Positions 1 through 8,115 of a DNA stretch of 11,017 nucleotides are shown here, in pieces (positions within the stretch are counted from its first letter, which is position 1; every line of letters begins with the position of its first letter). This DNA comes from CAYZUC01 sp964481705 (GTDB taxonomy: Bacteria; Bacillota; Clostridia; Lachnospirales; Lachnospiraceae), in contig CAYZUC010000090.1 of assembly GCA_964481705.1 (NCBI GenBank), forward strand, positions 1-11,017, written 5' to 3'. A model generated the notes under the pieces. It saw only the letters and a program-made list of their open reading frames with translations, was not told the origin of the DNA and did no database searches. The position numbers were made by a program, and so were the translations under genes.

Positions 1-362
1 GAACGGTATACGCCAACCATATGCCCACCAAAGGCCATGTTTGCACTTTGTTTGTCAGAATCTTGATAAAAATAGAGGTATTTTCCTTCGGCATTTATGT
101 AGAGAACATTGTAGTTCAGTACTTTTTTCATATTGGTCTCATCCGGATGCATAGAGTACATATTCCCACCATCGTAAGGGTTATTAAAATAAACAATACC
201 GTCATCCTCGCAGAAAAGTCCCTTGTTACGAAGGTTGCCTGCGGTGTTACCGGTTGCGTTTGTATCATTTTTGGGAATTCTCTTTGATACGATGGAGAAC
301 GTAGTCAAAATGACTATTCCAAAGAAGATAAGGCCTAAAATAACTGCTAATCGCTTACTCAT
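1..362 (-). CDS. Membrane-anchored DUF5050-like protein, N-terminal fragment
   Basis: The reading frame is open from an ATG at 362-360 to the left edge, giving about 120 residues with no stop. The start is supported by GGGAGAT upstream (minus strand, about 370-376) and by a strong promoter further up. The N-terminus is MSKR followed by a hydrophobic run at about residues 5-24 (LAVILGLIFFGIVILTTFSI), then basic residues. This is a signal anchor or uncleaved signal peptide, so the rest should lie outside the membrane. A short polar Asn/Thr/Gly linker follows, then the pattern NLRNKGLFCEDDGIVYFNN and YDGGNMYSMHPDETNMKKV. That alternation of 'visible as YF', 'D-x-G-N-M-Y' and 'N-M-K-K-V' is typical of the beta-propeller-like DUF5050 repeats common in Clostridia surface proteins. 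Function is unknown. The C-terminal propeller repeats lie outside the window. The family name is from pattern recognition only. Confidence 0.75.
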   Translation of the reverse strand, partial: MSKRLAVILGLIFFGIVILTTFSIVSKRIPKNDTNATGNTAGNLRNKGLFCEDDGIVYFNNPYDGGNMYSMHPDETNMKKVLNYNVLYINAEGKYLYFYQDSDKQSANMAFGGHMVGVYR

Positions 363-407
363 AAGTATCTCCCATCATCATGAATCGTTACTCGATTTCA
401 TAATTTA

Positions 408-436
408 ATTATAGATGTATGGAAGTTTATTTTCAA
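408..436 (-). promoter_or_regulatory. Sigma-A type promoter for the DUF5050-like gene
   Basis: Read on the minus strand, TTGAAA (436-431) is followed after exactly 17 bases by TATAAT (413-408). The -10 box is a perfect consensus and the -35 box differs from TTGACA at one position. Initiation would fall near 401, giving a leader of about 40 bases before the ATG at 362 and its GGGAGAT ribosome site. This is the best promoter match I found in the window. Confidence 0.8.
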
Positions 437-445
437 GTAAATTAG

Positions 446-482
446 TTGATAATTAAGCCCGAATGTACTAAACTGATACTAT
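446..482 (+). promoter_or_regulatory. Candidate promoter of the pheA-led operon
   Basis: TTGATA at 446-451 could act as a -35 box, with TAAACT at 469-474 after 17 bases. An alternative is an extended -10 of the form TG-n-TACTAT at 474-482. Neither is strong (4 of 6 matches for each -10). Either would give a leader of about 70-80 bases before pheA. The -35 box lies only 9 bases from the -35 of the opposing promoter, so the two are back to back. The leader is too short for a T-box riboswitch, and I see no attenuator hairpin. Confidence 0.4.
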
Positions 483-560
483 ATTTATGTAATTGTATGT
501 TATCGGGTAATTCTACTTGGATGATCGGATTTAGGAGATGAGTTACGGATTGGAGAAACA

Positions 561-1694
561 ATGGAATTTGATTTGACAGAGCTTCGAAAAGAGATTGATA
601 CGATTGATGCTGACATGGTACGTCTCTTTGAGCAACGGATGAAGGTATGTGAAAATGTTGCAAGATATAAGATAGAAAACGGAAAGCAAGTTCTGGATTC
701 CTCAAGGGAAGCGGTAAAGATCGCAAAGGTCAGGGAATTGGCAAGCAATGATTTTAACCGTAAGGGTGTGGAAGAGCTTTTTACTCAGCTGATGGCTATG
801 AGTCGAAAAAAGCAGTATCAGATGCTTAGTGAGCACGATCAAAATGGAAAGCTTCCGTTTATTGCAGTAGAGGATTTGGACAGGAAGCATGCCCGTGTAG
901 TATATCAGGGTGAAGAAGGAGCGTATACCGAAGCTGCGATGAAAGCTTTTTTTGGAGAGAAGATTTCGAGCTTTCATGTAGCAACCTGGCGTGATGCCAT
1001 GCGTGCGATAGAAGAGGGGTCTGCAGATTATGCGGTACTTCCAATCGAGAATTCCTCGGCAGGGATTGTAAGCGAGAATTATGATCTATTAGTTGAGTTT
1101 GAGAGTTATATTGTAGGAGAACAGGTGATTTCCATAGATCATTGTCTGTTAGGAGTTCCGGGAAGTAAGGCAAGTGATATTCATAAAGTGTATTCACATC
1201 CACAGGCACTTAGCCAATGTTCGAAATATCTGGACGAGCATCGTGAAATGTCAGCGATTCCTCTATTAAATACGGCAACAGCTGCAAGAAAGGTGAAGGA
1301 AGATGGGGATATAACGTGTGCTGCAATTGCAGGAAGACATGCAGCATCCACGTATGGTCTGGAGATATTGGAAGAACATATCAATAAAAGCAGCGGCAAT
1401 TCTACGCGCTTCATCATTGTGTCCAATCAGAAGATATTTTGCAGAAGAGCTGATAAAATCAGCATTTGTTTTGAGATTCCGCATCAAAGTGGTTCGTTAT
1501 ACCACATGCTGTCTCATTTTATTTACAATGACTTAAATATGAATCGAATTGAAAGTCGTCCGATCGAGGATAGACCGTGGGAATATCGTTTCTTTGTTGA
1601 TTTTGAAGGAAATCTTGCAGAATCATCTGTAAAAAATGCATTACGAGGGCTGCGTGAGGAAGCGAGAAACATGAAAATACTGGGAAATTATTAG
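561..1694 (+). CDS. pheA: Bifunctional chorismate mutase / prephenate dehydratase
   Basis: The 377-residue cytoplasmic protein should convert chorismate to prephenate and then to phenylpyruvate, the committed branch to phenylalanine. Residues 1-90 are an AroQ chorismate mutase helix domain. R9, R26, K37, D46, R49 and E50 line up with the E. coli P-protein active-site set R11, R28, K39, D48, R51 and E52 at a constant offset of two. Residues about 112-290 are the dehydratase, with YQGEEGAYTEAA, LPIENSSAGIV, HPQALSQC, NTATAARKV and the catalytic STRF motif at 281-284. Residues about 298-370 are an ACT domain with ESRP at 331-334, the phenylalanine-binding motif, so feedback inhibition by Phe is expected. 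The usual GALV-type segment reads GSLY here. GGAG at 552-555 precedes the ATG by 5 bases. It is the first gene of the plus-strand operon. The function is secure; only regulation is inferred. Confidence 0.97.
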   Translation: MEFDLTELRKEIDTIDADMVRLFEQRMKVCENVARYKIENGKQVLDSSREAVKIAKVRELASNDFNRKGVEELFTQLMAMSRKKQYQMLSEHDQNGKLPFIAVEDLDRKHARVVYQGEEGAYTEAAMKAFFGEKISSFHVATWRDAMRAIEEGSADYAVLPIENSSAGIVSENYDLLVEFESYIVGEQVISIDHCLLGVPGSKASDIHKVYSHPQALSQCSKYLDEHREMSAIPLLNTATAARKVKEDGDITCAAIAGRHAASTYGLEILEEHINKSSGNSTRFIIVSNQKIFCRRADKISICFEIPHQSGSLYHMLSHFIYNDLNMNRIESRPIEDRPWEYRFFVDFEGNLAESSVKNALRGLREEARNMKILGNY

Positions 1695-1698
1695 GCTT

Positions 1699-1703
1699 GG
1701 AGG
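1699..1703 (+). promoter_or_regulatory. Ribosome binding site that fixes the DUF815 gene start
   Basis: GGAGG lies 5 bases upstream of the ATG at 1709. A TTG at 1697 is in the same frame but overlaps this site and has no ribosome site of its own, so the 4-codon longer form is unlikely. Confidence 0.85.
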
Positions 1704-1708
1704 CAGTT

Positions 1709-3007
1709 ATGCGAATTAATGAATTAATGGTTTATAAGAATTTCAAAAGGAAAGACATCCTAAATGATATGTGTTATCTACTGGATAAGGAAGGACAGAG
1801 TGCAAGTGAATTAGCAGAGGATCAGAGTCTTCTGTATGATTGTGTTCATAGAATGATTGAGTTGGCATGTGATTATGGATTTGAAGGAAATCTATGGCAC
1901 TGTTTTCTTGCTTACTTATTGGTGAATAATGAGAATGCGTTTAGTACCTCCTGTGAAATCGTAGGAAGGATTAAAGGGAGTATCAATGATGTAGCATTAC
2001 ATGATTTTAAAATATTTAAGGAACTGTTTGATGCTGACCTGATTGGATTGGAACAGAGATTAAATACTGAATGTATCGGTATGATTCTTCATTATGACCC
2101 ATGTAATGAAACGGGAAAGACCTTTAATAAGCGTATCCGTGACAGAATCTGTGAATTATCGGTAAAGCTCGCTGACGCGAATGATGAGAATGTGTTTATG
2201 GATGATATGACTTCTTTTTATAAGGACTTTGGTGTTGGTAAATTTGGTCTTCACAAAGCCTTCCGCATCAAGCACAGCGAACAGGGAGCCATAATTGAGC
2301 CAATTACCAATATTGCACATGTCAATCTCGATGATTTGGTTGGATATGAGATTCCTAAAAAGAAACTTACAGATAATACCGAGGCCTTTGTAGAGGGAAG
2401 AAGAGCAAACAACTGTCTGTTATTTGGTGATGCCGGTACCGGTAAATCTTCCAGTATTAAAGGTATTTTAAATCGTTATTATGACAAGGGACTCCGTATT
2501 ATAGAGATTTATAAGCATCAGTTTCAGGATTTGAATGATGTCATTGCGCAGATTAAGAATCGTAATTATAAATTCATCATCTATATGGACGACCTTTCTT
2601 TTGAAGAATTTGAAATTGAATATAAATATTTAAAGGCTGTAATTGAGGGAGGCTTAGAGAAAAAACCAAGCAATGTGTTGATTTATGCTACATCGAACCG
2701 CAGACATTTGATTAAAGAAAACTATAAGGACAAGGCTGATCGAGATGAAGAAATGCACACCAATGATACCGTGCAGGAGAAGCTGTCTTTGTTTTCCCGT
2801 TTTGGTGTATCTATTTTCTTCTGTGCTCCTGATAAAAAGGAGTTCCAGATTATTGTGAAGGAACTGGCAAAGCGTCATGATGTAAAGATAAGTGAAGAAC
2901 AGCTTCTTTTAGAGGCAAATAAGTGGGAACTTACGCATGGAGGGTTATCCGGTAGAACAGCGCAACAGTTTATTGATTACCTTCTTGGATTTCAGAAGAG
3001 TGAGTAG
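1709..3007 (+). CDS. DUF815-family AAA+-like ATPase
   Basis: The 432-residue protein has an N-terminal region of about 200 residues without a motif I recognise, apart from acidic helical stretches. An ATPase core follows: Walker A GDAGTGKS at 240-247, Walker B as IIYMDD with acidic residues D294-D295, a sensor-1-like YATSNRRHLI segment, and a late GGLSGRTAQQF segment that may carry a sensor-2 arginine. This order, including 'TSNRRHL', matches the DUF815 family of AAA+-type P-loop proteins. The family has no firmly established role that I know of, so no function is assigned. Proteobacterial members are, as I recall, shorter; the long N-terminal part fits the Clostridia type. There is no signal peptide or membrane span. 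It starts 14 bases after pheA and ends 27 bases before ppx. This position suggests a link to polyphosphate metabolism, by inference only. Confidence 0.9.
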   Translation: MRINELMVYKNFKRKDILNDMCYLLDKEGQSASELAEDQSLLYDCVHRMIELACDYGFEGNLWHCFLAYLLVNNENAFSTSCEIVGRIKGSINDVALHDFKIFKELFDADLIGLEQRLNTECIGMILHYDPCNETGKTFNKRIRDRICELSVKLADANDENVFMDDMTSFYKDFGVGKFGLHKAFRIKHSEQGAIIEPITNIAHVNLDDLVGYEIPKKKLTDNTEAFVEGRRANNCLLFGDAGTGKSSSIKGILNRYYDKGLRIIEIYKHQFQDLNDVIAQIKNRNYKFIIYMDDLSFEEFEIEYKYLKAVIEGGLEKKPSNVLIYATSNRRHLIKENYKDKADRDEEMHTNDTVQEKLSLFSRFGVSIFFCAPDKKEFQIIVKELAKRHDVKISEEQLLLEANKWELTHGGLSGRTAQQFIDYLLGFQKSE

Positions 3008-3034
3008 ACCGATTTACGGAAATGGAGTGTAGAT

Positions 3035-4579
3035 ATGAGGGTTAAGACATTTGCAGCAATTGATGTGGGATCCTATGAAATCGCCATGAAGGTATTTGAG
3101 CTCAATGGCAAGAACAATCTAAAGGAGATTGATTACATCCGCCACAGAATCGAGTTGGGAACCGATACGTATAATACAGGAAAGATTAGTTATTCCCGTA
3201 TGGAGGAGCTTTGTAATGTACTGACTGATTTCTCAAAGATCATGAATACCTATGAAGTAAAGGAGTATCGTGCCTATGGTACCAGTGCGATTCGTGAGAC
3301 GGAGAATACCAGAATCGTATTGGATCAAATCAGGCTTCGTACGGGTATTCAAGTTGAAGTACTCAGTAATTCGGAGCAGCGATTTATGGATTATAAATCA
3401 GTTGCATCAAAAGGAGAGAAGTTTAATAAAATCATAGAGAACGGAACAGCATTTCTCGATATTGGAGGAGGAAGTATTCAGGTATCTCTGTTTGATCAGT
3501 CACGATTGTTATCGACGCAGAACCTGAGGTTGGGAATTTTACGAATTCGCGAGAAACTGGTAGATTTACAGCCGAAAACAACACATTATGAGAGTCTGAT
3601 AGAGGAGCTCATTGATACAGAGCTGTATACATTTCGTAAGTTGTATCTGGAAAAGATGGACATTCGTAAGATTATTGTGGTGGATGATTATATCTCCTAT
3701 ATCATGAAGAAGATAGGAAATGGAATTGATGTAGATGTCGTTACCGGTGATCAATACGTAGAGTTTGTAGATATGCTGAAGTCGAAGTCGCCGGAACAAA
3801 TTGCAAAGGAGCTTGGAATCCCTTCTGAAAATTCCTCTCTGCTTTTGCCATCGGCTATATTGATTAAGCATTTTATTGAGTGTACAGATGCGGAGACTAT
3901 CTGGATGCCGGGTGTCACCTTGAGTGATGGAATTGCTTATGATTACGGTGAGAAGGAGAAATTGATTAAATCCACGCATGATTTTGATCTCGATATTATT
4001 TCCTGTGCTCGAAATATCAGTAACAGATATCAGGGAAGTGAAGCAAGGGAAGAAATTCTCGAAGAAGTAACGTTATCCATTTTTGACAGCATGAAAAAGA
4101 ATCATGGTCTTGGAAAGAGAGAGCGGTTGCTATTACAGCTTGCGGCCAGACTTCAGGACTGTGGAAAATATATATCACTTACTACAGTAGCAGAGTGCTC
4201 CTATCATATCATTATGAGTACTGAGATTATAGGTATTTCTCATATGGAACGGGAGATTATTGCGCAAATTGTACAGAACAGCTATATGAAATTCGTATAC
4301 TTTGATGAGATGTGTATTGACGGTGAATTTGACAAAGAAGCATATTTAGTTGTTGCAAAGCTTACAGCGATTCTTCGTGTGGCGACCGGTTTGGTAAGAA
4401 GCCGTAAAAAACCATTCCATTCCATACGCTCGTCATTAAAGGATAAGGAACTGATTATTACACTGGTTACAGAAGCGGATATGCTGTTAGAAAGAGGATT
4501 ATTCTATACGAAGACCGATTTTTTTGAAGAGGTCTATGGTATTCGTCCTGTTATTAAGATAATGAAAAAGAAATCATGA
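3035..4579 (+). CDS. ppx: Ppx/GppA phosphatase (exopolyphosphatase type)
   Basis: The 514-residue protein belongs to the ASKHA-fold Ppx/GppA family, which releases phosphate from polyphosphate ends or hydrolyses pppGpp. Motifs in order are AIDVGSYEIAMKV at 8-20 (first phosphate loop), GTSAIRETEN at 82-91 with E88 matching the catalytic glutamate (E121 in E. coli Ppx, from memory), and DIGGGSIQVS at 142-151 (second phosphate loop). Residues from about 320 form a helical HD-like C-terminal domain. At the place where long Ppx/GppA proteins usually read L-H-D-x-G, this one reads LQDCGKYIS with Q374-D375, so the first metal-site histidine is absent. GGAG at 3024-3027 sits 7 bases before the ATG. 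With ppk1 only 11 bases downstream, polyphosphate is the likely substrate. The choice between polyphosphate and pppGpp cannot be settled from sequence. Confidence 0.93.
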   Translation: MRVKTFAAIDVGSYEIAMKVFELNGKNNLKEIDYIRHRIELGTDTYNTGKISYSRMEELCNVLTDFSKIMNTYEVKEYRAYGTSAIRETENTRIVLDQIRLRTGIQVEVLSNSEQRFMDYKSVASKGEKFNKIIENGTAFLDIGGGSIQVSLFDQSRLLSTQNLRLGILRIREKLVDLQPKTTHYESLIEELIDTELYTFRKLYLEKMDIRKIIVVDDYISYIMKKIGNGIDVDVVTGDQYVEFVDMLKSKSPEQIAKELGIPSENSSLLLPSAILIKHFIECTDAETIWMPGVTLSDGIAYDYGEKEKLIKSTHDFDLDIISCARNISNRYQGSEAREEILEEVTLSIFDSMKKNHGLGKRERLLLQLAARLQDCGKYISLTTVAECSYHIIMSTEIIGISHMEREIIAQIVQNSYMKFVYFDEMCIDGEFDKEAYLVVAKLTAILRVATGLVRSRKKPFHSIRSSLKDKELIITLVTEADMLLERGLFYTKTDFFEEVYGIRPVIKIMKKKS

Positions 4580-4590
4580 AGAGGTGACTT

Positions 4591-6720
4591 ATGACAGAAA
4601 TTAATTACAAGAATCCCGAATACTATACCAATCGCGAGATCAGTTGGCTAAAGTTTAATGAGCGTGTGTTGAATGAAGCGCGAGACAAGAGTATTCCTTT
4701 ATTCGAACGTTTGAAATTCCTGAGTATTACGGCTTCCAACCTGGACGAATTCTTTATGATTCGTGTTGCCTCTTTAAAGGATATGGTTAATGCAAAGTAT
4801 AAAAAGCCGGATATTGGTGGTCTTACGCCTGAGGAACAGCTGGAGTTACTGAATCCGGCGACACATAATCTTGTTAATATGCAGTATTCTACTTATATAC
4901 GTTCTTTGGTTCCGTTATTACGACAAAATGGCTTGAATGTTGTCATGAAGCATGAGGATTTGAGCGAGGAGCAAAAGGTTTATGCAGATCATTATTTCAT
5001 GGAGGATGTCTATCCCGTTTTGACACCAATGGCAGTCGATTCATCCAGACCGTTTCCGTTGATTCGAAATAAAACGCTCAATATCGGAGCTCTTCTTTCC
5101 AAAAGAGAGGATAAGGGAATCATTGATTTTGCTATGGTTCAGGTTCCAGCCGTTTTACCTCGAATTGTTAATCTGCCAAATAGCGACAATGGTACGCGCA
5201 ATGTTATTTTGCTGGAAGAAGTAATAGAACGAAATATTGAGAAGCTGTTTCTAAATTATCATGTGATCTGTGCGCATCCATTCCGTATCATGAGAAATGC
5301 TGATTTGACGATTGATGAGGATGAAGCAGAGGATTTGTTGAAGGAAATAGAAAAGCAGCTGAAAAAGCGTCAATGGGGCGAAGCAATCCGTCTGGAAGTG
5401 GAAGAGGGGATAGATAAGCGTCTTCTCAAGATTATACGTAAAGAGCTGAAGATTAAACTCGAGGATATTTATTATATCAATGGACCTCTGGATCTGACAT
5501 TCCTTATGAAGATGTATGGAATGGAAGGATTTGATCATTTAAAAACGGCCAATTATATTCCTCAGGCCCCGAAATTTCTTTCTCTGGACCGTAATATCTT
5601 TGAACAGATACGAGAGGGAGATATTCTTCTGTTTCATCCTTATGAGACATTTGCGCCGGTGGTCGATTTTATTCGTACAGCAGCTAAGGATGAAAATGTA
5701 CTTGCTATCAAACAGACATTATATCGCGTAAGTGGTAATTCTCCGATTATTGCGGCATTGGCACAAGCAGCGGAAAATGGAAAACAGGTTTCCGTATTGG
5801 TAGAGTTAAAGGCAAGATTTGATGAGGAGAACAATATCGTATGGGCTAAGATGTTAGAGAAAGCGGGATGCCATGTTATCTACGGACTGGTTGGACTTAA
5901 GACACATTCCAAGATTACCTTGGTGGTAAGAAAAGAAGAGGATGGAATTCGCAGGTATGTTCATTTAGGTACTGGCAATTATAATGATGCAACAGCAAAG
6001 CTATATACGGATATGGGACTTTTAACATGTTCAGAACCAATTGGTGAGGATGCTACCGCTGTATTCAATATGTTGTCCGGTTACTCGGAGCCTGTTACCT
6101 GGAACAAATTATCGCTTGCTCCCTTATGGCTGAAGGATAAATTCCTTGAGCTGATTCATAGAGAAAAAGAAAATGCACTTGCCGGAAGACCTGCGCATAT
6201 GATTGTGAAGATGAATTCTGTCTGCGATCAGGAGATTATTGCTGCTCTTTACGAGGCTTCCCATGCTGGTGTGAAAATCGATATGATTGTAAGAGGTATT
6301 TGTTGTCTACAGGTTGGAATACCAAAAGTAAGTGAGAATATTACAGTACGTTCCATAGTGGGCAATTTCCTGGAGCATAGCCGTATTTTCTATTTCTACA
6401 ATGGAGGAAAAGAAGAGGTCTATATGGGTTCCGCTGACTGGATGCCACGTAACCTGGAACGAAGAGTTGAAATACTTTTCCCAATTGAACAGGAACGGTT
6501 GAAAAAAGCATTAATTGATGTTTTGGAGGTTCAACTTGAGGACAATGTTAAGGCTAGCATAATGCAGCCCGATGGAAACTATGTGAAGAAGGACAAGAGA
6601 GGAAAGACTCTGATTAATTCACAGGAAGAATTCTGTCGACGTGCGATAGCAAATGCAAAAGAAGAGAAAAGCCTAATGAAAGAAAGGGTATTTATCCCAG
6701 AGGAAAAAGCAGATATATGA
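4591..6720 (+). CDS. ppk1: Polyphosphate kinase 1
   Basis: The 709-residue enzyme polymerises the terminal phosphate of ATP into inorganic polyphosphate, and reversibly makes ATP. The N-terminal domain opens with REISWLKFNERVLNEA, a strong Ppk1 signature, followed by ASNLDEFFMIRVASLKD. The two catalytic PLD-like domains contain LKTHSKITLVV with H439, HLGTGNYNDATAKLYTD at 458-474, LEHSRIFYFYNGG with H596, and MGSADWMPRNLERRVE. H439 and H596 are 157 residues apart, the same spacing as H435 and H592 of E. coli Ppk, so the phospho-acceptor histidine (H439) and its partner are both present. Length is typical of the family. GAGGTGA precedes the ATG by only a few bases. The stop overlaps the start of maf. 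Nothing suggests damage. Confidence 0.97.
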   Translation: MTEINYKNPEYYTNREISWLKFNERVLNEARDKSIPLFERLKFLSITASNLDEFFMIRVASLKDMVNAKYKKPDIGGLTPEEQLELLNPATHNLVNMQYSTYIRSLVPLLRQNGLNVVMKHEDLSEEQKVYADHYFMEDVYPVLTPMAVDSSRPFPLIRNKTLNIGALLSKREDKGIIDFAMVQVPAVLPRIVNLPNSDNGTRNVILLEEVIERNIEKLFLNYHVICAHPFRIMRNADLTIDEDEAEDLLKEIEKQLKKRQWGEAIRLEVEEGIDKRLLKIIRKELKIKLEDIYYINGPLDLTFLMKMYGMEGFDHLKTANYIPQAPKFLSLDRNIFEQIREGDILLFHPYETFAPVVDFIRTAAKDENVLAIKQTLYRVSGNSPIIAALAQAAENGKQVSVLVELKARFDEENNIVWAKMLEKAGCHVIYGLVGLKTHSKITLVVRKEEDGIRRYVHLGTGNYNDATAKLYTDMGLLTCSEPIGEDATAVFNMLSGYSEPVTWNKLSLAPLWLKDKFLELIHREKENALAGRPAHMIVKMNSVCDQEIIAALYEASHAGVKIDMIVRGICCLQVGIPKVSENITVRSIVGNFLEHSRIFYFYNGGKEEVYMGSADWMPRNLERRVEILFPIEQERLKKALIDVLEVQLEDNVKASIMQPDGNYVKKDKRGKTLINSQEEFCRRAIANAKEEKSLMKERVFIPEEKADI

Positions 6721-7304
6721 AGTACGACGTAATTTTAGCTTCAGGGTCTCCCAGAAGAAAAGAAATACTGGAAATGCAGGGAATTGCATTTCGCGTAATA
6801 AAATCAGTAGCAGAAGAAGAGACGAATGAAACAGAACCGGATAAGGTAGTATGCGATTTGTCTCAAAGGAAGGCGTCAGAGATTGCTGAGCGGGAAGCTT
6901 TTCCAAACGATACCATAATCATAGCAGCAGATACTATTGTAGCTTATCAGAATACTATTATGGGGAAGCCTTCTGATGAAGCAGATGCAAAACATATGTT
7001 GTACTTATTGCAGGGAAATACACATCAGGTCTATACCGGTGTAACAGTCATACTCATAAAGGAATCACAAAGAAAGGAAATTCAATTCTTTACGTGTACA
7101 GATGTGACTATGTATGAGATGACACAGGAAGAAATCCAATCTTATATACAAAGTGGAGAACCGATGGATAAAGCAGGTGCGTATGCAATTCAGGGATACT
7201 GTGCAAGATATATACAATCAATCAGGGGAGATTATCTGAATGTGGTCGGACTGCCTTTGTCGAGACTCATTCATGAACTTAAGAAGAATGGAGTAGAACT
7301 ATAA
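6717..7304 (+). CDS. maf: Maf-family nucleoside triphosphate pyrophosphatase
   Basis: The 195-residue protein hydrolyses non-canonical or surplus nucleoside triphosphates to the monophosphate and pyrophosphate. The N-terminal LASGSPRRKEIL at 7-18 is the family signature, followed by SQRKASEIA at 49-57 and IIAADTIV at 68-75 with the catalytic D72. Later come MGKPSDEADAKHML and MDKAGAYAIQGYCARYIQSI, then GDYLNVVGLPL. The last set resembles the YhdE (dTTP/UTP) branch rather than the YceF (m7GTP) branch, though I compared by eye only. Its ATG overlaps the ppk1 stop as ATGA, and the nearest purine-rich stretch (GAGGA near 6700) is about 11-12 bases away. Translation is therefore probably coupled to ppk1. 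The name 'septum formation protein' is historical; nothing here shows a role in division. Confidence 0.95.
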   Translation: MKYDVILASGSPRRKEILEMQGIAFRVIKSVAEEETNETEPDKVVCDLSQRKASEIAEREAFPNDTIIIAADTIVAYQNTIMGKPSDEADAKHMLYLLQGNTHQVYTGVTVILIKESQRKEIQFFTCTDVTMYEMTQEEIQSYIQSGEPMDKAGAYAIQGYCARYIQSIRGDYLNVVGLPLSRLIHELKKNGVEL

Positions 7305-8101
7305 TGATAAAACTGATTGCGACTGATGTGGACGGAACGCTTGTAAAGGATTCCAGCCCAAGCATATATCCTGAGATCTTTGATGTAATACGTCAGCTTC
7401 GTGAACGTGATATTATTTTTGCGATAGCAAGTGGCAGGCAGTATTACAGTATTGCCAATATGTTTGCACCGGTAGCAGATGATTTGATCTTTATTGCTGA
7501 AAATGGTGCTCATATTAAATGCAGAGGAAATGATATGTCAATCATCTCTATGAAAAAAGAGGATACAACGGAGATTATAGAAGATATCCGAAAGGTTCCA
7601 AATGGTGAGATGATTGTTTCCACACCAAACGGAAGCTACCTGGAGACGAAAAACCAGTCATTTATTGATTTGATCACGAATAAGTATCATAACAAAGTAA
7701 TACTTTGCGATGACGTATTAAAAGAGAACATTAATATAATTAAGATAGCTGTTTATCGGAAGGACAGTATCCGAGATTATGGGGAGAGCACATTGATTCC
7801 GAAATGGAAAGACCGTTGCCGCTGTTGTATGGCAGGAGAAGAGTGGGTCGATTTCATGGATGAATCGGTAGATAAAGGAAATGCAATTCACACACTTCAA
7901 GATTTTTTTCATATTTCAAAGGAAGAGACAATGACATTTGGTGACAACGGAAATGATGTTGGAATGCTATCCGCAGCCGGAGAAAGCTATGTAGTGGAAT
8001 CGGCAAGAGAGGAAGTGAAAAAATACGCGAATCATATCTGTGGTGCATATGATAAAAAGGGAGTATATCAGGTACTAACAGAATTATTGCGATGTGTTTA
8101 G
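7304..8101 (+). CDS. Cof-type HAD hydrolase
   Basis: The 265-residue soluble phosphatase belongs to the Cof (IIB) branch of the HAD superfamily, which usually dephosphorylates sugar phosphates, flavin or other small esters. All four HAD motifs are present: DVDGT with the nucleophile D8 and D10, ASGR with S43, DKGNAIHTL with K191, and FGDNGND with D214 and D218. The segment between motifs II and III (about 60-190) is the cap domain that sets substrate choice. The substrate cannot be read from the sequence. The ATG shares one base with the maf stop (TAATG), and GGAG lies 10 bases upstream, so it is co-translated with maf. It is clearly different in sequence from the other Cof-type HAD on the minus strand, so it is not a recent duplicate. 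Confidence 0.93.
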   Translation: MIKLIATDVDGTLVKDSSPSIYPEIFDVIRQLRERDIIFAIASGRQYYSIANMFAPVADDLIFIAENGAHIKCRGNDMSIISMKKEDTTEIIEDIRKVPNGEMIVSTPNGSYLETKNQSFIDLITNKYHNKVILCDDVLKENINIIKIAVYRKDSIRDYGESTLIPKWKDRCRCCMAGEEWVDFMDESVDKGNAIHTLQDFFHISKEETMTFGDNGNDVGMLSAAGESYVVESAREEVKKYANHICGAYDKKGVYQVLTELLRCV

Positions 8102-8108
8102 AAAGGAG
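8102..8108 (+). promoter_or_regulatory. Ribosome binding site that fixes the start of the small acidic protein
   Basis: AAAGGAG is placed 7 bases before the ATG at 8116. Two other in-frame ATGs are less likely: the one at 8092 lies inside the preceding gene, and the one at 8110 is only one base from this site. Confidence 0.85.
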
Positions 8109-8115
8109 AATGAAT

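Noticed and set aside
223..408. Plus-strand 61-codon frame near the left edge
   Set aside because: It lies antisense to the clear DUF5050-like N-terminus and has no ribosome site or recognisable sequence.
363..560. T-box or other Phe-responsive leader before pheA
   Set aside because: The gap also holds the opposing promoter, leaving only about 70-80 bases of leader. I found no T-box consensus and no terminator hairpin.
538..576. Short leader peptide frame of 12 codons overlapping the pheA start
   Set aside because: It has no properly spaced ribosome site and no run of phenylalanine codons, so attenuation is not supported.
8092..8115. Longer start for the small acidic protein, overlapping the HAD gene
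   Set aside because: It has no ribosome site of its own, and the strong AAAGGAG at 8102-8108 is ideally placed for the ATG at 8116.
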